Shown: positions 32,987 to 42,791, numbered from the stretch's first letter. The stretch: DNA of 64,000 nucleotides from Bog-532 sp963805255 (GCA_963805255.1 CAWDTK010000018.1:23676-87675); one strand, 5' to 3'. Numbers and translations are program-made. The notes: generated from the letters alone by a model not told the origin.

Positions 32987-35280
32987 TCCTGCTGGACAAC
33001 GCCCGCAATGTTGACCAGGTCCGTCTCCTGCTGCCCGGCGCCGCGGCCTGTGCAGTGGTGGTGGTGACCAGCCGCGACTCGCTGGCCGGCCTGGTGGCAC
33101 GGCACGGCGCCCGGTGCCTGGACCTGGACCTGCTCCCCCCCGGCAACGCGGTCGCATTGCTGCGGACGCTGATCGGCGGCCGGGTCGACGCCGACCCCGG
33201 CGCGGCCGCGGCGCTGGCCGCCCAGTGCGCGCGGCTGCCGCTGGCGTTGCGGGTGGCCGCCGAACTCGCCGCCGCCCGCCCGGCCGCCCCGCTCGCCGAG
33301 CTGGTCGCCGAGCTGGCTGACCAGCAGCGGCGGCTGGACCTGCTGGACGCCGGCGGCGACCCCCGCACCGCGGTGCGGGCCGTGTTCTCCTGGTCCTACC
33401 ACCACCTGGGCGCTGATGCCGCCCGCACCTTCCGGCTGCTGGGCCTGCACCCCGGCCCCGACTATGACCGCTACGCCGCCGCCGCGCTTACCAGCACCCC
33501 CCTCGAGCAGGCTGGGCGGCTCCTGGACCAGCTGGCCCGTGCGCACCTGATCCACCCCACCCGCACCGGCCGCCACGCCATGCACGACCTGCTCGGTGGC
33601 TATGCCGCTGGGCAAGCCCACGCCGACGAGGCCGAAGACGCCCAGCGCGAGGCGCTGACCGGCCTATTCGACCACTACCTGACCACCGCGGCCGCCGCGA
33701 TGGATGTCCTCGTGCCAGGCGCCGAATCCGCGATGGATGTCCTGGGCTTGGCCGAGGCGCGGCGCCGCCCGCAGGCCGACCGCGCATCGCATGTCCCGCC
33801 GCTGCGCACCGCGGCACAAGCGCGCGGCTGGCTGGAAGCCGAACGAGAGACCCTGGTGGCCCTGACCGCATATGCGGCCGCCCATGGCTGGCACCGCCAC
33901 GCCTCCTGCCTGGCTGCGATCCTCGTCCGCTTTTTCGCGATCTTCGCACACCGTCTGGACCCCGCGCCCCCGGCCATGCTCGCTCCGGGCGTGCACGCCG
34001 CCGGGCAGGCCGATGCCCGCGCCGCGCGGGCTACCGCGCTGAGAAGCCTTGGCGCGGTCGAATGGTGGCCCGGCCGTGATCAGGAGGCCACCGGTCACTA
34101 CCTGCGAGCCCTCACGATCTCGCGTGAGCTCGGTGACCGTGGCGGTGAGGCTGACACGTTGCGCGCTATCGGCTTCACATTATGGCTGCGGGGCCGTTAT
34201 CGGGAGGCTGCCAGCCGCCACCGCCGGGCCCTGGCGATCTTCCGTGAGCTCGGCGACCGGGAGGGCGAAGCCCGTACGCTGTTCAGCCTGGGTTTCGTCA
34301 CATGGGAGGAAGGCCGCCATGAGGATGCCGCCGACCACAGCCGGCAGGCGCTGGCCATTGCACGTGAGCTTGGTGACCGTGGTGGCGAGGCGTGCGTGCT
34401 GGATAATCTCGGTGTCGCCTTGTGGCGGGAAGGCCGCTACGCGGATGCTGCCAGATATCACCGGGAGGCGCTGGCCATCTTCGGGGAGTTGGGTGACAAG
34501 CGCGCCCGTGCGCGTGCCCTGACCGGACTTGGGCGTGCGTTGTCGCGGCAGGGCTTCTACCCGGAGGCTGGCAGCTGCCACCGGCGGGCGCTCGCTACAT
34601 TCCGCGAACTTGGCAGCCGGGGCGGTGTGGCCGTGTCCTTCGGTAATCTCGGTGGGGTCCTATTGCGTCAGGGCCGCTATCAGGAGTCCGCTAGCTGCTA
34701 CCGGCAGGCTCTGGCCATCTGCCGTGAGCTGGGTGACCAGCTCGGTGAGGCGTTCCAGCTGACCGGCCTCGGATCTGTGCTGTCGCGGCAGGGCCACCAT
34801 CAGCAGGCCAGTGATCACCAGCAACAGGCGGCGGCGCGGTTCCGCGATCTGGGCAATCAGCACGGTGAAGCCTGCGCCGTGGATAGCCTGGGCATCGTCT
34901 TGTCGCGGCAGTGCCGATACCAGGAGGCCGTCGGCCACCACCGGCAAGCTCTAGCGTTGCACCGCGCGCTGGGCAACCGGTCCGGCGAGGCCGAGGCGCT
35001 CAACGGCATCGGCGAGAACATGTGCGCCGCTGGCCAGCCTGATCAGGGCCGCGCCCGTCACGGCGACGCGCTCATCCTGGTCCTTCGGACAGGTGACCGC
35101 TACGAGCAGGCTCGCGGTCATCAGGGCCTCGCCCGCGCCTGCCAGGCCACAGGGGATCTCGGTCAGGCGCGTTGCAACTGGCAGCGTGCCCTTGCCCTCT
35201 ACACCGGCATCGGTGTCCCCGAAGCTGATCAAGTCCGCGCCGCGCTCGACAGTCTGCCTAACCGCATCCTGCCGCTGTGA
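32980..35280 (+). CDS. AfsR-type regulator, C-terminal half: NB-ARC remainder and TPR array
   Basis: A 766-residue product whose ATG overlaps the previous stop (ATGCTGA). It opens with Walker B MLILLDNARNVDQVRLLLPG and then LPLALRVAAELAAA, the rest of the NB-ARC/STAND ATPase. A winged-helix-like region and about ten tetratricopeptide repeats follow (pattern RELGDRGGEAxxLxxLGxxLxRQGRYxEAxxxHxQAL, one every 40 residues, ~365-720). In intact AfsR proteins the ATPase and TPRs sense signals and gate the DNA-binding part. Here they would be a separate polypeptide, made by translational coupling if at all. Confidence 0.85.
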   Translation: MLILLDNARNVDQVRLLLPGAAACAVVVVTSRDSLAGLVARHGARCLDLDLLPPGNAVALLRTLIGGRVDADPGAAAALAAQCARLPLALRVAAELAAARPAAPLAELVAELADQQRRLDLLDAGGDPRTAVRAVFSWSYHHLGADAARTFRLLGLHPGPDYDRYAAAALTSTPLEQAGRLLDQLARAHLIHPTRTGRHAMHDLLGGYAAGQAHADEAEDAQREALTGLFDHYLTTAAAAMDVLVPGAESAMDVLGLAEARRRPQADRASHVPPLRTAAQARGWLEAERETLVALTAYAAAHGWHRHASCLAAILVRFFAIFAHRLDPAPPAMLAPGVHAAGQADARAARATALRSLGAVEWWPGRDQEATGHYLRALTISRELGDRGGEADTLRAIGFTLWLRGRYREAASRHRRALAIFRELGDREGEARTLFSLGFVTWEEGRHEDAADHSRQALAIARELGDRGGEACVLDNLGVALWREGRYADAARYHREALAIFGELGDKRARARALTGLGRALSRQGFYPEAGSCHRRALATFRELGSRGGVAVSFGNLGGVLLRQGRYQESASCYRQALAICRELGDQLGEAFQLTGLGSVLSRQGHHQQASDHQQQAAARFRDLGNQHGEACAVDSLGIVLSRQCRYQEAVGHHRQALALHRALGNRSGEAEALNGIGENMCAAGQPDQGRARHGDALILVLRTGDRYEQARGHQGLARACQATGDLGQARCNWQRALALYTGIGVPEADQVRAALDSLPNRILPL

Positions 35281-35404
35281 CGAGCTGGCGGAACACTACG
35301 GGTCAGAATGTCGCCGTGACACCGGACTTCCGCAGGTGGTAGGCAAGCGATCAAGGAAATCTGGGGCGTGACCCGCCGGAACGCGACGATGGCTTGATCG
35401 CGTC

Positions 35405-35832
35405 GTGTTACTACGCCCTGGCAAGTGGCCCAGCCTCACCATGGTGGACTTTACCGGCAAGACACTCATCGCCATCCTTGGCGATACTGGAGCCGGCAAG
35501 TCCACGATTCTCGAAGCGATCACCCTCGGCCTGTACGGCTACTGCATCTGGACTGACCGGGAGCATGGGACGCTGATGGCAGCAGGCGCCGGCCAGATGA
35601 CCGTGGCCTTCACCTTCGCGCACGACGGCCAGCGGTGGCGGGTCTGCCGTGTCTTCCACGCCAACACGACGCCCTCCAGCCACCTGCTCCAGAACCTCGG
35701 CACCGGCGAGCGGACCGGCAACAAGAAAGCGGTCAAACACAAGATCAAGGCGCCGCTCCAGCTGGACTTTGACAGCTTCACGACCGCCGTTCTACTGCCG
35801 CAGGGAAAGTTCGACCGGCTCCTGACCGCGTT
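35405..35832 (+). pseudogene. SbcC/SMC-like ATPase N-terminal fragment
   Basis: The frame from GTG 35405 reads WPSLTMVDFTGKTLIAILGD, then TGAGKSTILEAITLGLYG (Walker A), FAHDGQRWRVCRVFHANTTP and FTTAVLLPQGKFDRLL. This is the ATP-binding head of an SbcC-type exonuclease subunit (normally about 1000 residues with a coiled coil). After about 35832 the frame enters the antisense of a MerR gene, so the Q-loop region, coiled coil and second head are missing. No SbcD nuclease gene is adjacent. Confidence 0.75.
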
Positions 35833-35944
35833 CGTAGTAACGCAGCGTGTACATGCTGACTCCGCTGTGACGGGCGGCCTCGGCGATCGACATGCCGTCC
35901 TCGGGCACGGCGGGCCGGGGTGCCGGATGGCCGGCGCTGGACAT
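35832..35944 (-). pseudogene. MerR-family regulator N-terminal fragment
   Basis: ATG 35944 starts MSSAGHPAPRPAVPEDGMSI, then AEAARHSGVSMYTLRYYERG, the diagnostic MerR helix-turn-helix and wing start. After YYER the frame runs into the antisense of the SbcC fragment. Only about 38 codons remain. The two fragments were joined head to tail on opposite strands. Confidence 0.7.
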
Positions 35945-36174
35945 GGGCGCACCTCCGGGCCGGCAGTGATCGGCTTGATTTACAGCGCCCTCCAGATTGT
36001 GGCGTTGGGTCCTGCGCGGCGACCTGCGGCGATACCCGATCCGCTGTCCGGCCCCACCGTGCTGCAGGGCGATGGGCAGGACGGCGGGGGAGGGCGCCGC
36101 GGGTGCTCGCGGTTGATCACGTCGACAGAGCGTCGCGCTCGAACAGAACACGAACAGAACGCGGGAAAGGAGGA

Positions 36175-36416
36175 CGGCTACGGACGACTCGAGCTGACGA
36201 AGTTCCACATGCCGGCAGACCAGAGTGGCAACCGGAACGAGCCGGCGAACACACTGGGCATTCGCCATGTCGCATTCGCCGTCGAAGACATTGACGCCGT
36301 CGTCTCCGGTCTGCGAGCGCGCGGGTGAACTGTAGCGTTACGAGGACAGCTACCGGCTCTGCTACGTCCGTGGTCCAGAGGGGATCATCGTCGAGCTGGC
36401 GGAGCAGATCAGCTGA
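36175..36416 (+). pseudogene. VOC (glyoxalase-like) C-terminal fragment with broken frame
   Basis: GYGRLELTKFHMPADQSGNR, then GIRHVAFAVEDIDAVVSGLR matches the second beta-alpha-beta-beta-beta module of a VOC-superfamily enzyme, with metal-ligand His in IRHVAF. TGA 36326-36328 interrupts it. A few bases later another frame resumes with RYEDSYRLCYVRGPEGIIVE, carrying the final metal-ligand Glu, and LAEQIS before the stop at 36414-36416. The N-terminal module is missing. Confidence 0.65.
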
Positions 36417-36612
36417 CGTCGGCCCGCCGCCGATGAGTCTTCACCCCTGCAGGGCCCCGTGTAGGAGCGCTCCGCAAGAGGCGCGTGATCACTGACCCGA
36501 AGGTTCAAAAACACCCTCTGACGGCGACGGCGACGGAGGCGCCGTCGCCGCCCACCGCGTACAGCACGCCTTCCGCGACGCCGACCGGGAAGCCGATCCG
36601 CATCTCCGGCCA

Positions 36613-36894
36613 GTGAGCGGGAACGATTTCGCCATCGCGTGGACCACGGCGGCACGCCGGGCACTGACCAGGCTCCCGGGGAAAGTGGCTACTGCCGTCG
36701 TGGAGTTCCTCTACGGCTCACTGGCCGCCAGCCCGCACCGCGTCGGAAAGCTGCTGAAACTCAGCCTTGCGGGGCTTCATAGCGCACGCCGCGGGGATTA
36801 TCGCGTGATCTACCGCATCGATGACCAGCAGCGCCTGGTCACCGTCATAGCCATCGAGCACCGCTCCGACATCTACCGGCCACGACGACCTTGA
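36613..36894 (+). CDS. RelE/ParE-superfamily toxin
   Basis: A 93-residue RelE-fold protein: FAIAWTTAARRALTRLPGKV, GKLLKLSLAGLHSARRGDYR, VIYRIDDQQRLVTVIAIEHR and SDIYRP. The basic residues in RRGDYRVIYRI and the late HRSDIYR match RelE positions involved in ribosome-dependent mRNA cleavage. GTG 36613 overlaps the TGA of an upstream frame (GTGA), the coupling expected behind an antitoxin gene. However, that frame is Pro/Thr-rich and does not look like RelB, Phd or YefM, so the antitoxin is lost or unrecognised. Confidence 0.82.
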   Translation: MSGNDFAIAWTTAARRALTRLPGKVATAVVEFLYGSLAASPHRVGKLLKLSLAGLHSARRGDYRVIYRIDDQQRLVTVIAIEHRSDIYRPRRP

Positions 36895-37342
36895 CCGTCC
36901 GCGCAAGCCGGTCAGCGCGCCACCTGCCTCGCATGGCGGCCGGTTCCGGGCTGTACTCGCCGGGCCTGGTATTGGGCCCTGGTGACCCGGATGCCGACGG
37001 CCTCGGCGAGTCGGCGCAGGCGGCGGGTACCCGCGTGCCCCTCATCCGGGTGCCGCGGCTGTTGAGCAGGATCGGCCCGCGGTCCCGGCGGCCTATTGCC
37101 CGGTCGCCCCGCTCCGTGCACGAGGCAAGGTAACTGCGCAGGTCAGATTCGGGGCGGTCGCGGGAAGAGCCCTTGAAGCGGGCGAGGTAGGCAGGTACTG
37201 TCAGCCGCAGCCCGTCATTGAACGGCGCCGGAGGATCGAAGGCACTGGGGCCAGCTTAGTGAAGTTCAGCATGCTCTGACATCCACCTGGTGGTGCTCAC
37301 GCGAGCAGGCCGCCCCGTCGACTCGGGGCGGGCCCTTGCCGG
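36895..37342. other. Intergenic; minus-strand debris
   Basis: A minus-strand frame near 36970-37060 reads GTRRLRRLAEAVGIRVTRAQ and looks coding, but it lacks a supported start or domain. No antitoxin gene is visible downstream of the RelE-like toxin. Confidence 0.35.
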
Positions 37343-40300
37343 ATGCTGCTGACGAACGGTAAGAAGTGCTGTGTGGGGAGGGATGCTCCCACGAGACCCG
37401 CCGGGCGTGGGCATGTCGAGCTGCGTCTCGCGGGCACTTTCGGCGTCATCCGTGACGGCGGCGAGCTTTCCGAGGGCGAGGTCGGCAGCCGCAAGTCCCG
37501 GACGTTGCTGAAGCTGCTCGCGGTAGAACGACCGGGGCTGGTTTCCGTGGACCGGATCGTGGACGTGCTGTGGGCGGACGATCCTCCGGCGGCTGCCGGG
37601 CCGAACATCGCCACGCTGGTCAGCAGGCTCCGCGGTGTGCTGGGTCCCGGCGTCATCCTGGGCGGCCGCCAGGGTTACCGGCTCGCCGGCGAGCCGGAGG
37701 TCAGCGTGGACCTCGACAATGCCGCCCGCTACTGCGAGCAGGCAGAACGCAGGCTGGCGGTCGCGCCGGCGGTTGCCCTGGCCGCGGCGGAAAGGGCCAT
37801 CGACCTGTTGTCCGCCGACGTGGTGCTGACCGACGAGCCGTACGCGAGCTGGGTTGATCCGGTCCGCGGTGAGCTGCGGGACCTGGTCCGCCGGGCGCGG
37901 CTCGTCGCAGCCGAGGCGGCCCTGGCCACCGGCGACACCCGTTCGGCGGTCCGTTACGCCGAGGCGGCGATGACGGCCGACCCGCTCGATGAGAGCGCGC
38001 ACCGCTGGTACATGTCTGCCGCAGCGGCAGGCGGCGAGCCGGCCCGGGCGCTGATGGCCTACGCGGCGCTGCGCGAACGGCTGGGCCAGGAGCTAGGCGC
38101 CGACCCCGCGCCGCAGACCCAGGAACTGCACCTGGCGATCCTCCGCGAGCAGCAGGACCGGCTGCCTGCAGGCGGCGGGGCACCGGCTCGCGCCGTCCGG
38201 GCGGCCCGTCCCGCACGGCCGACCCGCCGCGGTCCGGTGCTGGCAGGCCGAGATGCCGAGACGGGAGCGCTGCACGAGACCTGGAGCCGCGCCGTAGCCG
38301 GGGATCCGAGCCTGGTCATGATCGTCGGGGAGGCCGGGATCGGCAAGACGGCCCTCGCCGAGGATCTCGCGGCCGAGGCTGAAGTGGCCGGCGCGACCGT
38401 GCTGCGGACACGCTGCTACGAGGCCGAACGATCGCTGTTCCTGCAGCCGGTCGTGGAGGCGGTGGCGCCGGTGGTCGGCAGTATGCCCGCGAGCTCCCTG
38501 CGACAGCTGCTCGGCGAGCATGCAGCCGCGACCGCGGCCCTGCTGCCCGAGGCCGCGGCGCTGCTCGGCCCCGCGCCGTCCTGGCGAGGCACCCCCGATT
38601 CCGAACGGCGCCGGTCCTTCCAGGCGGTGACCGCCTTCCTGAACGGGCTCGCCGCCCGCAACCCGGTACTGGTCGTTGTGGACGACCTGCAGTACGCGGG
38701 GCAATCCACGATCGAGTTCGTTCACTACCTCGGACGTCACCTGGCCGGCGCGCGGCTGCTCGTTGTGGTGACCGTCCGGGCCGAGCACGACGAGCAGATC
38801 GGCGCGGTGCTCGCGCCGGTGGCCACCAGGGTCGACGTGGGACCGCTCAGCCCGGAGGCGGTCGCGCAGCTGGCCGGCCAGGCCGGGCACCCAGGGCTGG
38901 CTGACGCTATCCTGCAGAGCACTCGCGGCCACACGCTGTTCGTGGTTGAGGTGCTGCGGGCGCTGGCCGCGGGGGAGTCCGGGGTGCCGGGATCGCTGCG
39001 CAGCGCCGTCCAGGGCCGCGTCAGGCGGACCGGCGCAGCCGCGGAATCGCTGCTGCGGGCGGCATCGGTGCTCGGCGCCACAGTCGATCCGCTTGCTCTC
39101 GGCGAGCTGCTCGACCTGACCCCGGCGACCGCGCTCGAGCTGTGCGAGCTGGCCCTTAAGGCCAGGCTGCTTGCGGTCAGCGGCCGCGACTACGAGTTCG
39201 CCAACGACCTCATCAGGGAGGTCATGTATGCCACCACCCCGGAGCCGGCTAAGCTGGCCTATCACCGCCGGGCGGCCGACCTGCTGACCGGCCAGCCGGA
39301 ATCGCTGGCCAGGCACGCGTGGGCCGCGGGTGACTGGCCCAGGGCGGCGCGGGCTTGGGTGCTCGCGGCCGAGGAGGCCATGCGACGGTACGCGACGAGC
39401 GATGCGATCGCGCTGAGCGCGCAGGCGCTGGAGGCGGCCGAACGCGGTGGTGATGGGGAGGCGCGCGCCCGGGCGCTGGTCCTGCGCGGACGTGCGCACG
39501 AGGCCGTCGGCTCCTACGACGCCGCAGTCGCCGACCTGAAGCTGGGCGCCGCGGGCGCGCGAGCGGCGGGTGACCGCCGCCTGGAGATGCGAGCCCTGAG
39601 CGAACTCGGCCGGTCTCGTCCGTGGAAGTTCCCGGCCGACGGCGACGTTATCGTCCACTACACGTCCACCCTGACCGGCGGCCTGCGGATCGCTCAGTCA
39701 CTCGGCGACTGGGCCAGCGAGGCCGACCTGCTGTCCCGGCTGGCAGTTATCGCCGCGAACCAGCTGCAGCTTGGCGACGCACTGGACCACGGCCTACGCG
39801 CCGTGGCTGCCGCCCGCGCGTCCGCGGACGAGCAGGCGGTAGCGGCCGGTCTCGACGGTCTCAAGACCGCCTACCTCAGCCTGGGGGACGTCGGGGGCCT
39901 CGCCGGGGTGCTGGCCGAGCTCCGCCCGCTGGTTCGCCGCCGCGGCGATCTGTTCCACTTGCAATGGGCGGAGTTCGACGCCGCATTCCCGTTCATCGCC
40001 GCGGCGGACTGGGACAAGGCAACGGCCGCCATGCGGAGCGCCATCGAGGTCAACCGCCGCGGTAGCTACCCGCACTTCGCGGCGTGGTATATGGCGCACC
40101 TCGGCTGGCTGGCGAGGCTCCGCGGCCGTGACGGTGAAGCGGTGACGCTGGGCCGCCAGGCGCTGGCCATGACCGAAGAGCACCAGCATGCCTGGTGGCA
40201 GGCCGCGGCGTGCGCCTTCCTCGGCGGCACGGTCCTGCGAAGCGGCGACCGGGCTGAGGCGATCGGGTTGTTCGAGCGCGGCCTAGCCGCTGCCGGGACA

Positions 40301-40711
40301 GGAGGCGTGGAGGCCTACCTGCTGCGCTGCGCCGCTCCGCTGGCCGCGGCCACCGGCTCGCCTGCGGTGCTCGCCGACGCGGACCGGCTGCTCCGGGAGG
40401 CCGACATCCCGGCCGACGGGGCGTGGTTGCTGGGCGAGGAGGCCTACCTCGCCCTGGCGCAGGCCTGGCTCGGGCGCGGCGAGCCGGAACGCGCCCGCGC
40501 GGTTCTCGCGCCGCTGCTGGCGCTGGCCGAGCGGACGCCCTGGACGGCCACGCTGGCCGCCACGCTGGTCGCCGACGGGCAGGCCCTCATCGGGCTCGGT
40601 GCGGCGGACCGGGCCAGGGCGCAACTGCTGCGGGCCGAGCGCATCTCGTGCGAGCACGGGCTGCCGCATGTCCGGCAGGACGCGCGTTGGGCCCTGCGCA
40701 GCCTCAGATGA
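37343..40711 (+). CDS. SARP-ATPase-TPR regulator (AfsR-like, 1122 residues)
   Basis: A large pathway-type regulator. The DNA-binding winged helix (VELRLAGTFGVIRDGGELSE, then SRKSRTLLKLLAVERPGLVS) and activator domain occupy residues ~24-270. An AAA/STAND ATPase follows with Walker A GEAGIGKTAL (~330) and Walker B VLVVVDDLQYA (~440), then a long TPR-like helical region to the end with no C-terminal LuxR HTH. The start may be ATG 37343 or GTG 37373; neither has a strong ribosome-binding site. Its 3' end overlaps the convergent hydrolase-glycosyltransferase gene by 8 nt. Probable target: the direct repeats at 42839-42867 controlling its neighbours. Confidence 0.88.
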   Translation: MLLTNGKKCCVGRDAPTRPAGRGHVELRLAGTFGVIRDGGELSEGEVGSRKSRTLLKLLAVERPGLVSVDRIVDVLWADDPPAAAGPNIATLVSRLRGVLGPGVILGGRQGYRLAGEPEVSVDLDNAARYCEQAERRLAVAPAVALAAAERAIDLLSADVVLTDEPYASWVDPVRGELRDLVRRARLVAAEAALATGDTRSAVRYAEAAMTADPLDESAHRWYMSAAAAGGEPARALMAYAALRERLGQELGADPAPQTQELHLAILREQQDRLPAGGGAPARAVRAARPARPTRRGPVLAGRDAETGALHETWSRAVAGDPSLVMIVGEAGIGKTALAEDLAAEAEVAGATVLRTRCYEAERSLFLQPVVEAVAPVVGSMPASSLRQLLGEHAAATAALLPEAAALLGPAPSWRGTPDSERRRSFQAVTAFLNGLAARNPVLVVVDDLQYAGQSTIEFVHYLGRHLAGARLLVVVTVRAEHDEQIGAVLAPVATRVDVGPLSPEAVAQLAGQAGHPGLADAILQSTRGHTLFVVEVLRALAAGESGVPGSLRSAVQGRVRRTGAAAESLLRAASVLGATVDPLALGELLDLTPATALELCELALKARLLAVSGRDYEFANDLIREVMYATTPEPAKLAYHRRAADLLTGQPESLARHAWAAGDWPRAARAWVLAAEEAMRRYATSDAIALSAQALEAAERGGDGEARARALVLRGRAHEAVGSYDAAVADLKLGAAGARAAGDRRLEMRALSELGRSRPWKFPADGDVIVHYTSTLTGGLRIAQSLGDWASEADLLSRLAVIAANQLQLGDALDHGLRAVAAARASADEQAVAAGLDGLKTAYLSLGDVGGLAGVLAELRPLVRRRGDLFHLQWAEFDAAFPFIAAADWDKATAAMRSAIEVNRRGSYPHFAAWYMAHLGWLARLRGRDGEAVTLGRQALAMTEEHQHAWWQAAACAFLGGTVLRSGDRAEAIGLFERGLAAAGTGGVEAYLLRCAAPLAAATGSPAVLADADRLLREADIPADGAWLLGEEAYLALAQAWLGRGEPERARAVLAPLLALAERTPWTATLAATLVADGQALIGLGAADRARAQLLRAERISCEHGLPHVRQDARWALRSLR

Positions 40712-42791
40712 GCTCTGCGAGCATCGCAGCCGCCCGCGCCGCTCCGCCGGTTTCCAACGGCCGGTAGCTGACCGGGCGCGCGATCTCCTCGGCCATCGCC
40801 GCGGCCAGCCCGTCGGGCCCGGTGTCCTCGTAAGCCAGGCAGCGGCCGGCACCGTACTGCGCCAGCCGGTGCCGGACATGAAAGGTCTGCTCGAAGTGAT
40901 GACGCAGCGGCACGTAGATGAACGGGCGCCCGGCCGCGGTCAGCTCCATCGTGGTGGTCAGCCCGCCCTGAACCACCGCGAGGTCGCACGCGGCCAGGTG
41001 CCGGTACAGGTCGTGGACGTAACCGCGCACCTCGAGGCCGTCAGCAGACTTTACCGACGCGGGGCCTATCCGCGGCCCGGTCACCACCACCATCCGCAGC
41101 CCGGGGATGAGCCTCCTGGCCACCGGAAAGGCCGCTACCGCGCGGCGGAGCAGGTCGGTGCCCACGCCGGAACCGCCGACGGTGACCACACAGAGCTTCT
41201 CGCCGGGCCGGTAGCCGAGCTCGGCGCGGATAGCGTCACGGTCGTCGAGCCCGCCCGGGATGCCGGAGACATACCCGGAGAACCGGTAGTGCTGCTCGAC
41301 CCAGGCCCGGATCTGCGGCAGCCCCTCCCCGAACGCGGCGGGGATCACATCCCCGGGGTTGCCGACGAACACCGCCCGGTCACGCAGGCTCGGGAAACGG
41401 GCGACCTGCTCGATCATCTCCGCGTTATGGTCGGCGGTAAGGGCCTGTTCCCTGGCGCCGCCGTCCGGCATCGGCAGCCAGCCGACGAAGTCGGTCATCC
41501 AGGCGTAGGGCGCCCGCTTGAGCTCCGGGTTCTCGTGCAGGAAGTAGTCGATATCCCAGCCCTCGTCGACGACCCACAGGTCGTACTGCTCTTCTGAGAC
41601 CAGGTCGCAAAACACCATGAAGTTCCTCACCAGGATCTCGTCCATGCTGCGGATGGCCCGGAACACGTTCAGGTCGTGCTCGCCCGCCTCGGACTCGATG
41701 TGCGAGCTCTCGCTGGCCAGCCAGCGCGAGGCCGGGTGCACCCGCTCGCCCCGCTCCTCCAGCATCTGGGTCACCGGGTGCTGGGTAAGCCAGTCGATCT
41801 GCAGGTCCGGGTGCCGGGCGCGCAGTTCGGCGGCGATGGCGAGGGCGCGGCTCGCGTGGCCGAGGCCGATCGAAGAGCTGACGTAAAGTACTCGCTTACG
41901 ACGGTCCCGGGCCCTGATCCAGGTTCGCGATGTCGGCGCGCTAACAGGGCCGAGGGATTCGGCGAAGCCCCGGATGAGAAGGTTCACCTGGACCGGGTCG
42001 CGCAGCGTTGGGGCGTGCCCGCCGCCGCGTATCGTTACCCGTTGCCCGCCGGTCCAGCGGGCCAGCGCCATTCCCGTCTCATAGGGCACGATCCCATCCT
42101 GGTCGCCGTGCACGATCAGCACCGGGCAGCGCACCTGCCGGCAGACGGCCTCGGCGTCGGCAGCGGTGACCTCCCCAACGCCCTGTGTGGTCAGCAGCAG
42201 CGTTTCGGCGGTGGTCTCCAGGCCCCAGGCCACCCCGTCCTCGCGCTGCTTGGTCGAGTGCGGCTCGGTGAACACCTGCGACATGAAGAACTCGACCCAG
42301 CCGCGGTAGTCGGCCAGCCAGCAGTGCCGGTTCGCCTTCCCCCACCCCTCGTAGCTGTCCTTCGGCTCGTCGAAGTCCGGCGGGAGCGGCCACGGCAGTG
42401 CCGCGCCGATCGCGACCACCCCGGCCGCCCGTTCCGGGTACCAGGCAGCCAGCTGCAGCGCGTGTCGGCCGCCCACGGACAGGCCGACGAGCACGGCCTG
42501 GTCTACTCCGGTCGCGTCCAGCACGGCGATCGCGTCGTCGACGTACTCCCGGTCCCGGTAAGCCGCCGGGCTCGCGGGCCGGTCGGCCCGGCCGTTGCCC
42601 CGTCCCTCGACGGTGATCACCCGGAACCGGCGCGCCAGGTACGGCACCTGGTCCTTCCACTGCCGGGCATGCACGATCGCCCACGAGGTGAGCAGCAGGA
42701 TCGTCGGCTCCCCCGCGCCGAACACCTCGTAGCCGACCTTGACACCGCCACGCTCGATGAAGCCCTCTGTATCGGGATACCTCGCGCGCAT
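40704..42791 (-). CDS. Alpha/beta hydrolase fused to a GT-B glycosyltransferase
   Basis: A 695-residue two-domain enzyme. Residues 1-285 are an alpha/beta hydrolase with nucleophile S105 (GLSVGG), an acid in HGDQDG (230-232) and H259 (GGGHAPTLRDP). Residues ~299-695 are a MurG/UGT-like GT-B fold. It begins RVLYVSSSIGLGHASRALAI (sugar-acceptor Gly loop) and carries VVQGGLTTTMELTAAGRPFI and PLRHHFEQTFHVRHRL in the donor-binding half. Both active sites look complete. It could glycosylate a product and hydrolyse an ester or lactone of the same compound. It is divergent from the methyltransferase, with a SARP-like site between. Confidence 0.85.
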   Translation of the reverse strand: MRARYPDTEGFIERGGVKVGYEVFGAGEPTILLLTSWAIVHARQWKDQVPYLARRFRVITVEGRGNGRADRPASPAAYRDREYVDDAIAVLDATGVDQAVLVGLSVGGRHALQLAAWYPERAAGVVAIGAALPWPLPPDFDEPKDSYEGWGKANRHCWLADYRGWVEFFMSQVFTEPHSTKQREDGVAWGLETTAETLLLTTQGVGEVTAADAEAVCRQVRCPVLIVHGDQDGIVPYETGMALARWTGGQRVTIRGGGHAPTLRDPVQVNLLIRGFAESLGPVSAPTSRTWIRARDRRKRVLYVSSSIGLGHASRALAIAAELRARHPDLQIDWLTQHPVTQMLEERGERVHPASRWLASESSHIESEAGEHDLNVFRAIRSMDEILVRNFMVFCDLVSEEQYDLWVVDEGWDIDYFLHENPELKRAPYAWMTDFVGWLPMPDGGAREQALTADHNAEMIEQVARFPSLRDRAVFVGNPGDVIPAAFGEGLPQIRAWVEQHYRFSGYVSGIPGGLDDRDAIRAELGYRPGEKLCVVTVGGSGVGTDLLRRAVAAFPVARRLIPGLRMVVVTGPRIGPASVKSADGLEVRGYVHDLYRHLAACDLAVVQGGLTTTMELTAAGRPFIYVPLRHHFEQTFHVRHRLAQYGAGRCLAYEDTGPDGLAAAMAEEIARPVSYRPLETGGAARAAAMLAELI

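Noticed and set aside
36362..36664. Minus-strand short frame ending VGGDGASVAVAVRGCF
   Set aside because: Looks coding-like for about 30 codons but has no recognisable domain or start, so it is left uncalled.
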